The translations under genes and the position numbers were made by a program. DNA of 64,000 nt from the NCBI RefSeq assembly GCF_009177065.1, contig NZ_WEZF01000006.1, forward strand, positions 1 to 64,000. The letters are read 5' to 3'. Under the pieces are notes generated by a model that saw nothing but the letters and a program-made list of their open reading frames with translations, had not been told where the DNA came from and did no database searches. Source of the stretch: Tautonia marina. GTDB lineage: Bacteria; Planctomycetota; Planctomycetia; Isosphaerales; Isosphaeraceae. Positions 25,623 to 35,683 of this stretch are shown here, in pieces. The number at the start of each line of letters is the position of its first letter. The stretch's first letter is position 1.

Positions 25623-25681
25623 CGGCGAAGACACCTCAAGACGTCGGCGGGTCCAGTCCGGGGATGATCGAAGGGGCGGGA

Positions 25682-25725
25682 CCATTGCGGGCCGAGTCGA
25701 AGCGAAGGGGCTCGGCCCGCAATGG
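25682..25725 (-). terminator. 15-bp perfect hairpin between DUF1549 and PSC1 genes
   Basis: CCATTGCGGGCCGAG at 25682-25696 is the exact reverse complement of 25711-25725, with a 14-base loop. It follows the DUF1549/DUF1553 stop (25746) on the minus strand and precedes the PSC1 start (25622), so it may terminate or attenuate the operon there. It lacks a clear T-tract. Confidence 0.5.
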
Positions 25726-25745
25726 CGAAGCATCGGGGTATCAAA

Positions 25746-28193
25746 TCAGTGGTTGAAAATAAACTCGCGGCTATTGAGCAAGGCCCAGAAGACATCTTCA
25801 AGCGCCTGCTGCCGGTTCGAGCCTTCGCCGAAGAGGGGCAAGAGCTGGTCACGTTCCTCGGGGGTCGGTTTCCGGCTCAGGCAGCGGACATACAGGTCGG
25901 AGATGAGGTCTTCGGGGGAAAGGTCGCTCTCGACCAGTTGTTTGAGGACGGGGCTGGAGCGGATCTTGGCGTTGGTGGTCGAGCCGTTGAGCAGGTGGAG
26001 CGATTGCGAGAGGGTTGGCTCCATCTTCACCTCGCACGAGCAGACGGTTTCGCGGGTTGCGCGGCCGAAGGTCGTGAGGAAGTAGTTCGAGGAGCGGCCG
26101 TCGGCGATTTGAACGGCCCGGGCACCGAGCGGGAGCCCGCGGAACTTGTCCTGGGTATCGGTCACCTGGCTGATGACGTCGAGCAGGTTCTCGGCCTTGA
26201 TGCGCCGGAGGTTGGCGCGGGCGAAGTTGACCGAGTCGTGGGCGTTCGACTCGTTGGCGACCGTGTCGCGCTGGTAGGTTCGGCTGTTGCAGATGTCTCG
26301 GACAAGAGACTTGAGATCATAGCCCGACTCGGTGAAGCGACGGGCGAGTTCGTCGAGCAACTCAGGGTTCGAGGCGGGGTTCGAGACGCGGAAGTCGTCG
26401 ACTTGCTCGACAATGCCGATGCCGAAGAAGTGCGCCCAGACCCGGTTGACGAAGCTGGTGGCGAAGAAGGGGTTTTCCGGAGAGGCGAGCCAATCGGCCA
26501 GCACCTCACGGCGGTCCTTGCCGCTCACGTCGGGGGTCTCGCCGCCGAGGAATTTGGGAGCCATGTTGCGGCCGTCGACCGGGTGCTTGGTCTCGCCGCC
26601 GCCGGAGTTGAAGATGATCGTCTCGCGGTAATCGTCGCCTTGCTTGCGGCCGATCTGGGCGAAGAAGGCGACGAAGCCGTAGTAGTCGTCCTGGGTCCAG
26701 CGGTCGAACGGGTGGTTGTGGCACTGGGCGCACTGAATGCGCATGCCCATGAACACCTGGGCGACGTTCTCGGCCATCAGGAGACGGTCGTTGGTACTCA
26801 GGAAGTAATTGGTGGCGGGATTCTGGAAGGTGCCACCGCTGGCCGAGAGCAATTCGCGGGTCATGACGTCCATGGGAACGTCGTTGGAGAGCTGCTCGAC
26901 GAGCCAGTTGTAGTAGAGGTACATCCCCTTGTATTCGATCTGGTTGGCCACGGTGCGGACCTGGAGCAGCTCGGCCCACTTCTGGACCCAGATCTCGGAG
27001 AATTCCTTGCGGGTGAGTAACTCTTCGATGACCTTCGAACGCTTGTCGGGGTCGGAATCGTCGAGGAATGCCTGGTATTCGTCGCGGGTGGGGACGAGGC
27101 CGACGAGGTCGAGAGAGACGCGCCGGAGGAACGTCTCATCGGAGCAGACCTCGGAGGGAGCGACCCGGATCTTGCGGAGCTTGTTGGCGACGAGGGTGTC
27201 GATGTAATTGGCTTCGGGTTCGTCGGGGTACTCGAATTCGAGGCCCTTGGGCAGAACGAGGAACTGGGAGCCGACGGTGAAGGTTTCGAAGCGGGCCATG
27301 ATGAAGGCTTCGCCCTGCTCTCCGGCGGTGACGAGGCCGGCACCATCGACCGCGGCCGAGTTGTCGTTGTTGGTGCTGAAGACGGCCAGCGAGGTGACGT
27401 CACGGTCGGTGCCGTCGGAGTAAATGGCTCGGACGGTCATCTGCTGGCTTGAGCCCTTGCCGTCAAGCACGGCTCGACTGGGGTAGAGCTGGACGTCGGT
27501 GAGGGTGGGCAGTTCCGCGACGGTGTCGTTGGGGGCACCGTTGGCGATCCACTCACGGATCGACGCGTAGAGTTCGCTGTCGGTGGAGAAAAGCTGACCG
27601 CCGGAGTGGGGGACAAGTCCGGCCCCTTTTTCCAGGACGGTGCTGGCATCGGGCACGGAAAGGTTGATGCGACGGCCGGGCAGCTCGCGGAGCAGGCGGT
27701 GATAGTCGCCTTCGGGATCGAAGCCGAAGAGCGAGAGGCGGAAGCCGTCCTTCCCCCGAGCGGCCCCGTGGCAACCGCCCGAGTTGCAACCGGCCTTCAT
27801 GAACACGGGCATCACGTCGAGCCGGTAGCTCAAGGGGGGCATCTCGCCGGCCCGGGAGACGGTGACGGGGACCTCGACCTTCTGATCGCCGAGGGAGACG
27901 GTCAGGACGGTCGAGCCGTTGGCGACCGGGTGGTAGGTGTGCGACTCGTCAACTCGGACGAGCGAGGGGTCGGCCAGCGCGAAGGAGGCCTCGGAGGTCA
28001 CGTCGCGGGTGGTGTCGTTGGTGAAGTTGGCCTGAACAACGATCGACTGCCGATCGCGGTCGGTGGAGAGATTGATTTGGGGAGGGAAGACCTGAAGCTC
28101 GGCGATCGCCGGCTCCTCGGCCCTGGACATGCCGGTCAGGGCGAGCAGGGCGATGGAGGCGGCGGTCAAGCAGGTCCGGATCGAGGGGGGCAT
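25746..28193 (-). CDS. DUF1549/DUF1553 cytochrome-associated exported protein
   Basis: This encodes 815 residues from the ATG at 28193, with AGGAG nine bases upstream, opening a signal peptide ending in MSRAEEP. Two Ig-like (BIG2) segments lie about residues 25-120 and 235-320. A haem-like C-x4-C-H motif (CNSGGCHG) is near residue 137 and a C-x-x-C-H motif in QCAQCHNHPFDRW in the second half. DUF1549 then DUF1553 fill the rest (DRREVLADWLASPENPFF and the late NGSTTNAKI stretch). This architecture is characteristic of planctomycetes and is thought to be an envelope enzyme or electron carrier. It is linked to DUF1501 and PPC genes upstream. Confidence 0.88.
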   Translation of the reverse strand: MPPSIRTCLTAASIALLALTGMSRAEEPAIAELQVFPPQINLSTDRDRQSIVVQANFTNDTTRDVTSEASFALADPSLVRVDESHTYHPVANGSTVLTVSLGDQKVEVPVTVSRAGEMPPLSYRLDVMPVFMKAGCNSGGCHGAARGKDGFRLSLFGFDPEGDYHRLLRELPGRRINLSVPDASTVLEKGAGLVPHSGGQLFSTDSELYASIREWIANGAPNDTVAELPTLTDVQLYPSRAVLDGKGSSQQMTVRAIYSDGTDRDVTSLAVFSTNNDNSAAVDGAGLVTAGEQGEAFIMARFETFTVGSQFLVLPKGLEFEYPDEPEANYIDTLVANKLRKIRVAPSEVCSDETFLRRVSLDLVGLVPTRDEYQAFLDDSDPDKRSKVIEELLTRKEFSEIWVQKWAELLQVRTVANQIEYKGMYLYYNWLVEQLSNDVPMDVMTRELLSASGGTFQNPATNYFLSTNDRLLMAENVAQVFMGMRIQCAQCHNHPFDRWTQDDYYGFVAFFAQIGRKQGDDYRETIIFNSGGGETKHPVDGRNMAPKFLGGETPDVSGKDRREVLADWLASPENPFFATSFVNRVWAHFFGIGIVEQVDDFRVSNPASNPELLDELARRFTESGYDLKSLVRDICNSRTYQRDTVANESNAHDSVNFARANLRRIKAENLLDVISQVTDTQDKFRGLPLGARAVQIADGRSSNYFLTTFGRATRETVCSCEVKMEPTLSQSLHLLNGSTTNAKIRSSPVLKQLVESDLSPEDLISDLYVRCLSRKPTPEERDQLLPLFGEGSNRQQALEDVFWALLNSREFIFNH

Positions 28194-28307
28194 GGCTGGC
28201 GTCTCCTGCCGTCGGCTGCGCGGGGCGGTCGGTGATTCGGAATCCATGACGATGATCGATCAGAGGGAAGAGGGTGGCCGGTCGAAGGGCGAAGCGATCC
28301 GATCCGA

Positions 28308-30740
28308 TCATTGTTCCGGATCGTCGCCTCCCGCGGTGGATTCGGTACGTTGCTGCTGTTCGAGGCGGAGCTGTTCGAGGCGGTTGAGGGGCTTCTTCGC
28401 CTCGGGCTTGGGAGCTTCGGGGGCGGGAGCGGCTTCGGCCTTCGGCGCTTCCTTGGGCAGGGGCTTATCGACCCGAAGCTCGGTGGAGCCGAGGTTGTGG
28501 AGGATCGGTTCGCCGTTCTGGGTCACGACGACCTGGCAGAAGAGGTTCTTGTGGGTGCCTTCGGGAGTTTCGGCGGCGGTCTGGATCGGGAAGATGATTT
28601 CCTCGGTCTCCTTGGTGATCGTCGTCGGCTCGACGGTCGCGGCGTTGGGCAGGCCGACGAGGGTGACGGTTGCTTCGCCGTCGAACGGAGTGATCTGATT
28701 GACCTTCACGAGCAAGGGGGCTTCGCTGCCTTGTTCGGCGGCGGCCCGCTCGAACTCAAAGGTCAGGAACTTCTCGGCGATCGTCAGGGGAACGAGCTGA
28801 GAGCTGACGGTGACCGGGCCCTTCGGACCGGTCGAGGAGCCGTTGACAACGATCTTCCAGGTCGCCAGCCCGGCGTTGTCGGCGGCATTCAAGGGGATGA
28901 GGGCTTCATTCTGCCCTTCGGGAATCGACACGCCACCGGCCGAGCCGATGCCAGGAGGATTCCAGGGGAGGGAAACGGCAATCGGCGCGGTGAACCCTTC
29001 GGCGCGGGTGGCCACGACCTTCAACTGCATGGCCCCGTTGCGGACGAGGGGAACCTTCGGCTCGACGACCTCAATGGAGAAGGGGGCTTCCTCGGAAACG
29101 CTGACGGCGAGCCGATCGACGGAGCGGGTCCAGAACGGGATGTTGTTGCGTCCCTGAACCAGTTCGACGGTGTGAGCCAGCGCGGAGGGTACGGAGAGGG
29201 ATTCATCGGTCGGACGGCCGGTCAGGTTGGCGAGCGTTCCCGCCACCGGAGCGTCTGCCGAGGCTGAGAGGAGCACGGGCATCTGGGCGATGCCGGCGGC
29301 CATGGTGTCGGCATCCAGGGCGATTCCTTGAGGGAGCCCCTCGGCCGAGAAGGCCAGGTCGCCGCCGAAGTCGGCCCGGGAGGCGTTGACGAGCATTGCG
29401 AGGCGATTTCCCCGAGGGACCGACGCGGTCACGACGCCGATCTGGGGGTTCTCGTTCTGCGGACTGATCGTCAGCTTCGGTTCAACGGGCGTGACCTCGA
29501 TGCGGTAGAAGTGGTTCGGGCTGCCTTTTTGGAGATGGTCGCGAATGCTGACGACGTACTCGCCATCCTCGGGAGCAGTGAAGCGGTAGTAGCTATCCGG
29601 CCCGCCGCTGTCGTCGTTCGCGCCGACGTTGCCACCGGCCTTCTTGGAGACGACAAGGACCGCATCGAGCGGCGACCCGAGCGAACGGGCGAAGACGCGG
29701 AGGTCGAAGACCTGGCCGTTCTTGGCCTCGAAGCTGAAGCGATCGGTTTCACCGTCTTCTCGAATCACGCCGTTGAGGCCCATCGGGGGAGCGAAGGGAG
29801 TGGGCTCGCTGGTCGAGCCGGATTCGATCACGTTCCCAAAGGGGCTGAGGCGGAAGGCGTACGGAGCGGGGGAGACGCCGCGGTCATCCTCGGCGAGGAG
29901 GCCGAAGTTCGGGTCGGCATGGTCGGGGAGGGTGACGGCCTGGGTGCGATCCCCTTCGATGTCGCCGATCCACTGGACCTCGATCGTCTCACCGATCGGG
30001 CCGCCGGCCGGGACAAAGGCTCGGGGGCGAGGGAAGTTGCCCACATGGAGGCGGTAATGGCAGTTGCCGTTGCCCTGGTAGGCGCTTTCTCGGACCTGGA
30101 TGATGTACTGGCCGTCTTCGGGGGCGATGAGCTGAACGATGGGGTCCTGGCGGACGAGGCTGGCGTCGTCGCTGCGGACCAGCTCGAAGCGCTGGGGGTT
30201 GAGAATGGCGACGTAGGGGTCAAAGAGTGTTTTTCCGAGCCGGATGCCCTCGACCTCGGCGGTGATCCGGTCCCCTTTCCTGGCCTCGATGACGTAGAAG
30301 TCGTCGTCCTCGTTCTGGGCGACGCCGATGACGGTGACGTTCAGGGGGATGGGCTGGGGGGCTTCGAAATTGCTATTGGCGTCGGCCGCCTCTGCGATTT
30401 CGGGATAAGCGCCGACGCTGAACGTTCGCAGGTGGCTGATGCCCGTGGCGGTGCGGACCCGGAGATCATACAGGCCGAGGCGGGCATCGGCGGCAATCCG
30501 GATGGTCGCCTTGACGTTCTTCTCGTCGGCGGCTTCGAGGCTCACCGTCTCGATCCCCGGCTGGTACCAGAGGATTTCCTGGGCGTCCGCGAGCCGATCG
30601 CCGGAGAGGGTCAGCTCGACCTCGGTGCCTCGCTGGGCTCCCGCCGGCAAGACCGTGCTCAGGACAGGAGACGAGGCGGATGCGGCCGAGGCCACCAGAA
30701 GCACCACGGCAGCGGCGGGAAGGAAGCAATAAGGGCGCAT
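28308..30740 (-). CDS. Exported protein with pre-peptidase C-terminal (PPC) domains
   Basis: This encodes 810 residues from the ATG at 30740, which begins a signal peptide (MRPYCFLPAAAVVLLVASA). Repeated modules of the form TDRFSFEAKNGQ, YRFTAPEDGEYVVSIRD and IAPEDGQYIIQVRESAY match PPC-type beta-sandwich repeats seen in secreted planctomycete proteins. The final 45 residues are proline/alanine/lysine-rich, then glutamine-rich. No peptidase active site is present, so it is probably a binding or scaffold protein. It precedes the DUF1549/DUF1553 gene by 114 bases on the same strand. Confidence 0.8.
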   Translation of the reverse strand: MRPYCFLPAAAVVLLVASAASASSPVLSTVLPAGAQRGTEVELTLSGDRLADAQEILWYQPGIETVSLEAADEKNVKATIRIAADARLGLYDLRVRTATGISHLRTFSVGAYPEIAEAADANSNFEAPQPIPLNVTVIGVAQNEDDDFYVIEARKGDRITAEVEGIRLGKTLFDPYVAILNPQRFELVRSDDASLVRQDPIVQLIAPEDGQYIIQVRESAYQGNGNCHYRLHVGNFPRPRAFVPAGGPIGETIEVQWIGDIEGDRTQAVTLPDHADPNFGLLAEDDRGVSPAPYAFRLSPFGNVIESGSTSEPTPFAPPMGLNGVIREDGETDRFSFEAKNGQVFDLRVFARSLGSPLDAVLVVSKKAGGNVGANDDSGGPDSYYRFTAPEDGEYVVSIRDHLQKGSPNHFYRIEVTPVEPKLTISPQNENPQIGVVTASVPRGNRLAMLVNASRADFGGDLAFSAEGLPQGIALDADTMAAGIAQMPVLLSASADAPVAGTLANLTGRPTDESLSVPSALAHTVELVQGRNNIPFWTRSVDRLAVSVSEEAPFSIEVVEPKVPLVRNGAMQLKVVATRAEGFTAPIAVSLPWNPPGIGSAGGVSIPEGQNEALIPLNAADNAGLATWKIVVNGSSTGPKGPVTVSSQLVPLTIAEKFLTFEFERAAAEQGSEAPLLVKVNQITPFDGEATVTLVGLPNAATVEPTTITKETEEIIFPIQTAAETPEGTHKNLFCQVVVTQNGEPILHNLGSTELRVDKPLPKEAPKAEAAPAPEAPKPEAKKPLNRLEQLRLEQQQRTESTAGGDDPEQ

Positions 30741-30820
30741 TGGTGATTCTCGCGGGGGGAGGAAGGCGGCGGCAGAGCAGGGTTCGGAAGCGGAGCGGAG
30801 CTGGGGGGATCGCGCCATCG

Positions 30821-31432
30821 TCAAACGAACCAGCGGGCACCGTCGTGACGGATGACTTCGATGCTGGGGCGCGGATCGCCTGGAACGAGGCGGAAGCTGA
30901 GCGGGAGGACGTTACTGGCGATCGGCTCCGGATCGCTCGGGCTCGATGTTCCGGCGAGCACGAACCGATCCTCAAGGCGGCGATGGAGTTCGAGGCGCCA
31001 CGGGTTGCGGTCGACGATCAGGGCTTCTCGGACTCCGACCTTGGCGTAAAAGGGGAGCTTGCGGCGGGCGCGGTCGCCGGGGCTGAGGATCTCGATGAGG
31101 AAGTCGGGGCCGCCCAGCCAGTAGGCGCCGCGATTCTCTGCCGGGTTGCCGGGGAGGAAGACGGCGGCATCGGGGCAGCGGAAGTTCTTCCGCCAGCGAT
31201 CGGGGCGGTCGGAGATGTTGATCGAGGGAAAAAGCTTGATCCCGTCGAGATGACCGACGGCCGCAATCAGCGTATGAAGCAAATAGCCTGCAAGCCCCTG
31301 GTGCTGAATATCCGGATCGGGAGACACGACGTAGACTCCGTCCCAGACTTCATCCCAGCGGTAGGCGCCGGACTCCTTTCGCCTGCGGATGATGCGTCGG
31401 AGCTGATCCCGAGAAAGAAGGACGTTCGGCAT
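30821..31432 (-). CDS. Uma2-family putative PD-(D/E)XK nuclease
   Basis: This encodes 203 residues from the ATG at 31432. The Uma2 (DUF820) fold is recognised by CPDAAVF, then FLIEILSPGD with RRKLPFYAKVGVREALIVD, giving the D...E-x-S...K catalytic layout of PD-(D/E)XK enzymes. These are abundant in cyanobacteria and planctomycetes, often in multiple copies, but no activity has been assigned to them as far as I know. It sits between the DUF1501 and PPC genes on the same strand, 80 bases from the latter. A second, different Uma2 gene is at 43417-44112. Confidence 0.85.
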   Translation of the reverse strand: MPNVLLSRDQLRRIIRRRKESGAYRWDEVWDGVYVVSPDPDIQHQGLAGYLLHTLIAAVGHLDGIKLFPSINISDRPDRWRKNFRCPDAAVFLPGNPAENRGAYWLGGPDFLIEILSPGDRARRKLPFYAKVGVREALIVDRNPWRLELHRRLEDRFVLAGTSSPSDPEPIASNVLPLSFRLVPGDPRPSIEVIRHDGARWFV

Positions 31433-31535
31433 GGCCGTGGGACCTCGATCGAGCAACGGGTTCGACGAGGGAAGGGGGCCGTGATCGTGGGACACCCCTC
31501 CCCATCGTTCCCGTTCGATTGTCGCCGGAAGGAGA

Positions 31536-32837
31536 TCAGGCGAGCAACTCGTCGACCACTCGGCCACCGTCGACGATCTCGATCGGTCGATCGCCGGGGG
31601 CCATCAATTCTTTGTCGGCGACGATGCCGAGCTGGTTGTAAACGGTCTTGGCCAGGTCTTCGGGGCCGACCGGGTCGCGGTCGGGGTCGCTGGCGGTGGA
31701 GTTGCTGGCGCCGTGGATGTAGCCGCGTTTGATCCCGCCGCCGGCCAGGGCCACGCTGAAGACCTTCGGCCAGTGGTCACGCCCGGCGGTTCGGTTGATC
31801 TTCGGCGTGCGGCCGAATTCGCTGGAGACCATGACGAGGGTGCGGTCAAGCAGGCCGGTGCGATCGAGGTCGTTGATCAGGGCCGCGAAGGCCTGGTCGA
31901 AGGCAGGCATGAGGCGTTTCATGCTGCGGGTGACCTGATTGTGCATGTCCCAACCACCGTAGGTCAGGGTAACCATCCGGACGCCTGCGGCGACGAGGCG
32001 GCGGGCCATGAGCATCCGCTGGCCGGCCTGGTTCATGCCGTAGGCGTTGCGAATCTCTTCGGGCTCGGCGTTGATGTCGAAGGCGGCTCGGGCGTCGGGA
32101 GAGCTGATGAGGCTGTAGGCCCGATCGTAGAACGAATCCATCGCGGTCAGTTCGTCAGACGACTCGCGCTTACGGAAATAGTCGTTGACGGCGTCGAGTG
32201 CGGAGCGTCGGGTGGCGAAGCGTGACTCGTCAACCCCACCGGGAAGATCAAGGTCCTGAACGCGGAACCCCTTGTTGGCCGGGTCGCTGCCGAGGGCGAA
32301 CGGAGAGAAGGCTGAGCTGAGGTAGCCGGTGCCGGCGTACTCGTTCGGCATGTTTGGCACGCAGACGTAGGGCGGCAAGTTGTTGCGGGGGCCGTACTCG
32401 TGAGAGATGACGCTGCCCATGCTCGGGTACTGCAAGGCCGGGCTGGGCCGGTAGCCGGTGAACATGTTGTGCGTTCCGCGCTCGTGGGCGGCCTCGCCGT
32501 GCGTCATCGAGCGGATGATAGTGAGCTTGTCGGCGATCTGGCTGGTCTGCGGGAGCGTTTCGCTGAAGCGTTCACCCGGCAGCGTTGTCTCGATCGAGTT
32601 CATCTCGCCCCGATACTCGATCGGAGCATAAGGCTTCGGATCGAACGACTCCTGGTGAGCCAGACCGCCGGGCAGGAAGATGTGGATGACCGAATCAGCC
32701 TTGGCTTCGATCGGTGCGTAATCCTTTTGCTCGGCCCGTGCCTGAAGGCGAAACAGATCCGTCAGGGTCAGGCCGAAGCCGCAAGCGCCTACAGTTAGAA
32801 ACCCACGGCGGCCGATCGTGCGGAGCGGAGGGGTCAT
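31536..32837 (-). CDS. DUF1501-family exported protein
   Basis: This encodes 433 residues. The N-terminus TIGRRGFLTVGACGFGL resembles a twin-arginine signal. DUF1501 hallmarks include IFLPGGLAHQESFDPKP (quoted in part: GGLAHQESFDP), TIIRSMTHGEAAHERGTHNMFTG (key MTHGEAAHERGTHN), and MVSSEFGRTPKINRTAGRDHWP (key SEFGRTP, GRDHWP), which place it in the sulfatase/alkaline phosphatase-like superfamily. It is the first gene of the minus-strand cytochrome cluster, followed by Uma2, PPC and DUF1549/DUF1553. Its role there is unknown; genomic pairing of DUF1501 with DUF1549/DUF1553 is common in planctomycetes. Confidence 0.9.
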   Translation of the reverse strand: MTPPLRTIGRRGFLTVGACGFGLTLTDLFRLQARAEQKDYAPIEAKADSVIHIFLPGGLAHQESFDPKPYAPIEYRGEMNSIETTLPGERFSETLPQTSQIADKLTIIRSMTHGEAAHERGTHNMFTGYRPSPALQYPSMGSVISHEYGPRNNLPPYVCVPNMPNEYAGTGYLSSAFSPFALGSDPANKGFRVQDLDLPGGVDESRFATRRSALDAVNDYFRKRESSDELTAMDSFYDRAYSLISSPDARAAFDINAEPEEIRNAYGMNQAGQRMLMARRLVAAGVRMVTLTYGGWDMHNQVTRSMKRLMPAFDQAFAALINDLDRTGLLDRTLVMVSSEFGRTPKINRTAGRDHWPKVFSVALAGGGIKRGYIHGASNSTASDPDRDPVGPEDLAKTVYNQLGIVADKELMAPGDRPIEIVDGGRVVDELLA

Positions 32838-33629
32838 CAGACGTCTCCTGGAGGGATGAAAGAATGAGGAGGGAGCAACCTCCGACGGCCATCCGAAACC
32901 TTGTCGCTCTCCATCAGCTCAAGGTCGCGGCTGACCGGGCCATGCGGGAGGAAACCGGGGTGCAATCGCAACGATCAAGAATGAGGAGGGAGGGGTGGGC
33001 AGCGTTACGACCAGATGACTTCGGCATCACACTCAATGTCGGCGATTTGTTTAACAGACAATCGGTTTGAACATACCGAGAGGTACGGGATGGATGCAAG
33101 ACAACGTTGGGGATTTTTGGAACAGAATCGGGATTTTTGGATTGTGTCGAACAGGCGACTGGACGAAGCACGTTGCGACCACGAGAGATAACACGATTGA
33201 GGGAGGATCGGGAGGAACGTTGCGGTTGGGTTGGGAATCCGAGGGCAGGGGGCGGCCAGAGGTTCAAGCGTCGAACACGTGCCCCGAGGTCGCCGTTGCG
33301 CCTCTACGTCTCTCACAAATGACCGCGACTGCGACGCTCTCTGGAGCCCGAATGACGGGCAGGTTAGAGTCAACAGCCGAAAGGTGGTTTTCGTGACAGT
33401 GGTTCGGCCTCGACTCGACGCGCGTTCCGCTGGATTGTCGAAGGGCAGAACGATCGATTCGGCCCTTGCCGTCATCCATGATCAAGGGCCTCCGCTGGAC
33501 GGCGAAGAAGCGTGGACAGCTCGAACGATTCCAAAGGGGCCGACCGGTAACCCCTTTGATCATGCGGTGAGCGATCGGGTTGAGCGAGCGTCTCCGGAAC
33601 GTCGAGGTTCGGGAACGAGGAGATCACGG
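32838..33629. other. Intergenic region without a supported gene
   Basis: About 790 bases separate the divergent DUF1501 and M1 peptidase genes. Upstream in-frame readings for the peptidase lack a signal peptide or ribosome site and are rejected. A short tandem repeat at 33110-33141 is the only structure seen. Confidence 0.5.
33110..33141 (+). repeat. Two 12-bp direct repeats, 20-bp period
   Basis: GGGATTTTTGGA occurs at 33110-33121 and 33130-33141. The spacing of two helical turns would suit a dimeric regulator; no partner can be named. Confidence 0.5.
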
Positions 33630-35636
33630 ATGCGGGTCGGACGGATTGGCTCCAATCGGGTTCTGGGAGGAATCGTGACGCTCCTGCTCGTGCTGGGAGG
33701 TGGCGGATCCTCGATGGCGCAGCAAGGGGGCCGCCCACCATCAAGGGCCGGACTACCGTCGGGAGACGTGGACGTCCACTCCTGGGGAAATCCGCATCAG
33801 ATTCGAGTCAGTGCGGTCAAGCTGGCGCTGGAGGTCGACTTCGAGGCCCGGCGGCTTTCCGGAACCGCGCGGCTGTCGCTCGACCGTGCCCCTGAATGTC
33901 CCGAGGATGCCGCATTGTGGCTCGATACAAACGGTCTTGAGATCGACCGCGTTCAGGGAGTGGTGGGAATCGGCACCCTGGTGGACCTGCCCTTCGACCT
34001 GGTGACCGTTGAGGTGCCGGAGAATGAGCGAACCCTCTTTCCCCAGGGGGATCGCTCGGACGGGAGCACGATTCACGGGACGCCGTTGGTCGTCCAGGTG
34101 GGGGATCTTCTTGAAATCATCGTGACCTACCGGACGGAGCCGGCCGCCTCGGCCTTGCAGTGGCTCGACCCTGAGCAGACGGCCGGGGGGAAGCAGCCGT
34201 TCCTCTTCTCTCAAAGTCAGGCGATTCATGCGAGATCGTGGATCCCGCTCCAGGATTCCCCCGGCGTTCGCGTGCGATACGACGCGGAGATCCGGGTCGG
34301 CCAGCCGGGCCTGAAGGTAGTGATGAGCGCCCTCGGGAATTTCGGCACGTCGCCGACACCACCTGGCCCCGCTGAAGAGGCCGGGAGTTTTGGTTTTTCA
34401 ATGCCAAGACCGATTCCTCCCTATCTGATCGCCCTGGCGGTGGGGGACCTGGAATTCCGGCCGCTCGGAGAGCGCTCGGGGGTTTATGCCGAGCCGGCCT
34501 TGATCGAGGCCGCTGCCTTCGAATTTGCCGATACCGAGGCGATGATCGAGACGACCGAGCAACGCTTTGGGCCGTATCGGTGGGGGCGGTACGATCTGCT
34601 CGTCCTGCCACCGAGCTTTCCGTATGGGGGAATGGAGAATCCCCTGCTGACCTTCGCCACGCCGACGATTCTGGCCGGTGATCGTTCGCTCGTCTCCCTG
34701 GTGGCGCACGAGCTGGCGCATTCGTGGTCGGGAAACCTTGTGACCAACGCCACCTGGGACGACTTCTGGCTCAACGAGGGGTTTACCACTTACCTGGAAC
34801 GGCGGATCGTCGAGGATGTCTACGGCCCCGATCTCGCCGCGATGGAAGACGTCCTGGCGCTGGCCGGACTGCGCGCCACGCTCGCCGAACTGGACGAGCG
34901 TGATCAGGTCCTCAACATTGACCTCTGGGGCCGCGACCCGGACGACAATGTAACCTCCGTGCCGTACGACAAGGGGGCCTTGTTTCTCAAAACCCTGGAA
35001 CAGGCGTTCGGAAGGGAGCGGTTTGATGCCTTTCTCCGCGGTTACTTCGACCACTTCGCCTTCCAGAGCATCACGGCGGAACAGTTCGAAGCGTACTTGA
35101 TGGAGCATCTCGTTGCCGAAGACCCCGAGGCGGCGGAGCAGATCGATCTGCGCGCCTGGCTCGACGCTCCGGGACTGCCGGCGATTCAAGAGCCGACCTC
35201 CGATCGGCTGGTCGCGGTCGATCGTCAGGTTCAGGCGTGGCTCGAAGGTGAGATCGACGCAAACCGATTACGATCGGACGATTGGTCAACGCAGGAGTGG
35301 CTCCATTTCCTCGGGGCCTTGCCAGCCGATCTGGCCGTTGATCGGGTGGCCGAACTGGACCGGGCGTTGATGCTCACACAGCGGGAGAACGCTGAGATCG
35401 CCTGCAAGTGGCTCGAACTGGCGATCCGAAGCGGCTATGGCGAGGCGGACGCCCGGCTCGATCGCTTTCTGACAACCATCGGCCGTCGCAAGTTCCTGAT
35501 GCCCCTGTACGGGGCGATGGTGGACTCGGGCGAGCTCGAACGGGCTCGGGTGATCTATGCGATGGCCCGCTCGAAGTATCATCCGATTGCCGTCGAGTCG
35601 ATCGACCGATTGCTCGGAACGCCGGACGATCGGTGA
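33630..35636 (+). CDS. M1-family zinc aminopeptidase (LTA4-hydrolase-like), exported
   Basis: This encodes 668 residues from the ATG at 33630, with GAGGAG upstream, starting a signal peptide that ends near SSMAQQ. The catalytic zinc motif H-E-L-A-H is at residues 360-364, with the third ligand Glu383 in WLNEGF, and the substrate-anchoring GGMEN lies 30 residues earlier. M1 peptidases remove N-terminal residues from peptides. The C-terminal helical domain resembles leukotriene A4 hydrolase. It is most likely periplasmic or secreted. The MetE-C-like gene follows after 47 bases. Confidence 0.9.
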   Translation: MRVGRIGSNRVLGGIVTLLLVLGGGGSSMAQQGGRPPSRAGLPSGDVDVHSWGNPHQIRVSAVKLALEVDFEARRLSGTARLSLDRAPECPEDAALWLDTNGLEIDRVQGVVGIGTLVDLPFDLVTVEVPENERTLFPQGDRSDGSTIHGTPLVVQVGDLLEIIVTYRTEPAASALQWLDPEQTAGGKQPFLFSQSQAIHARSWIPLQDSPGVRVRYDAEIRVGQPGLKVVMSALGNFGTSPTPPGPAEEAGSFGFSMPRPIPPYLIALAVGDLEFRPLGERSGVYAEPALIEAAAFEFADTEAMIETTEQRFGPYRWGRYDLLVLPPSFPYGGMENPLLTFATPTILAGDRSLVSLVAHELAHSWSGNLVTNATWDDFWLNEGFTTYLERRIVEDVYGPDLAAMEDVLALAGLRATLAELDERDQVLNIDLWGRDPDDNVTSVPYDKGALFLKTLEQAFGRERFDAFLRGYFDHFAFQSITAEQFEAYLMEHLVAEDPEAAEQIDLRAWLDAPGLPAIQEPTSDRLVAVDRQVQAWLEGEIDANRLRSDDWSTQEWLHFLGALPADLAVDRVAELDRALMLTQRENAEIACKWLELAIRSGYGEADARLDRFLTTIGRRKFLMPLYGAMVDSGELERARVIYAMARSKYHPIAVESIDRLLGTPDDR

Positions 35637-35683
35637 TCGGACCGGCCTCGACCGTGAAGCCCTCTTGATTCGGTAGCTTTCTC

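Noticed and set aside
23832-25667. Plus-strand open frame of about 610 residues opposite the PSC1 gene
   Set aside because: Its glycine/leucine-rich sequence is the antisense shadow of an Ala/Glu coiled coil; the minus strand has a signal peptide and haem motif.
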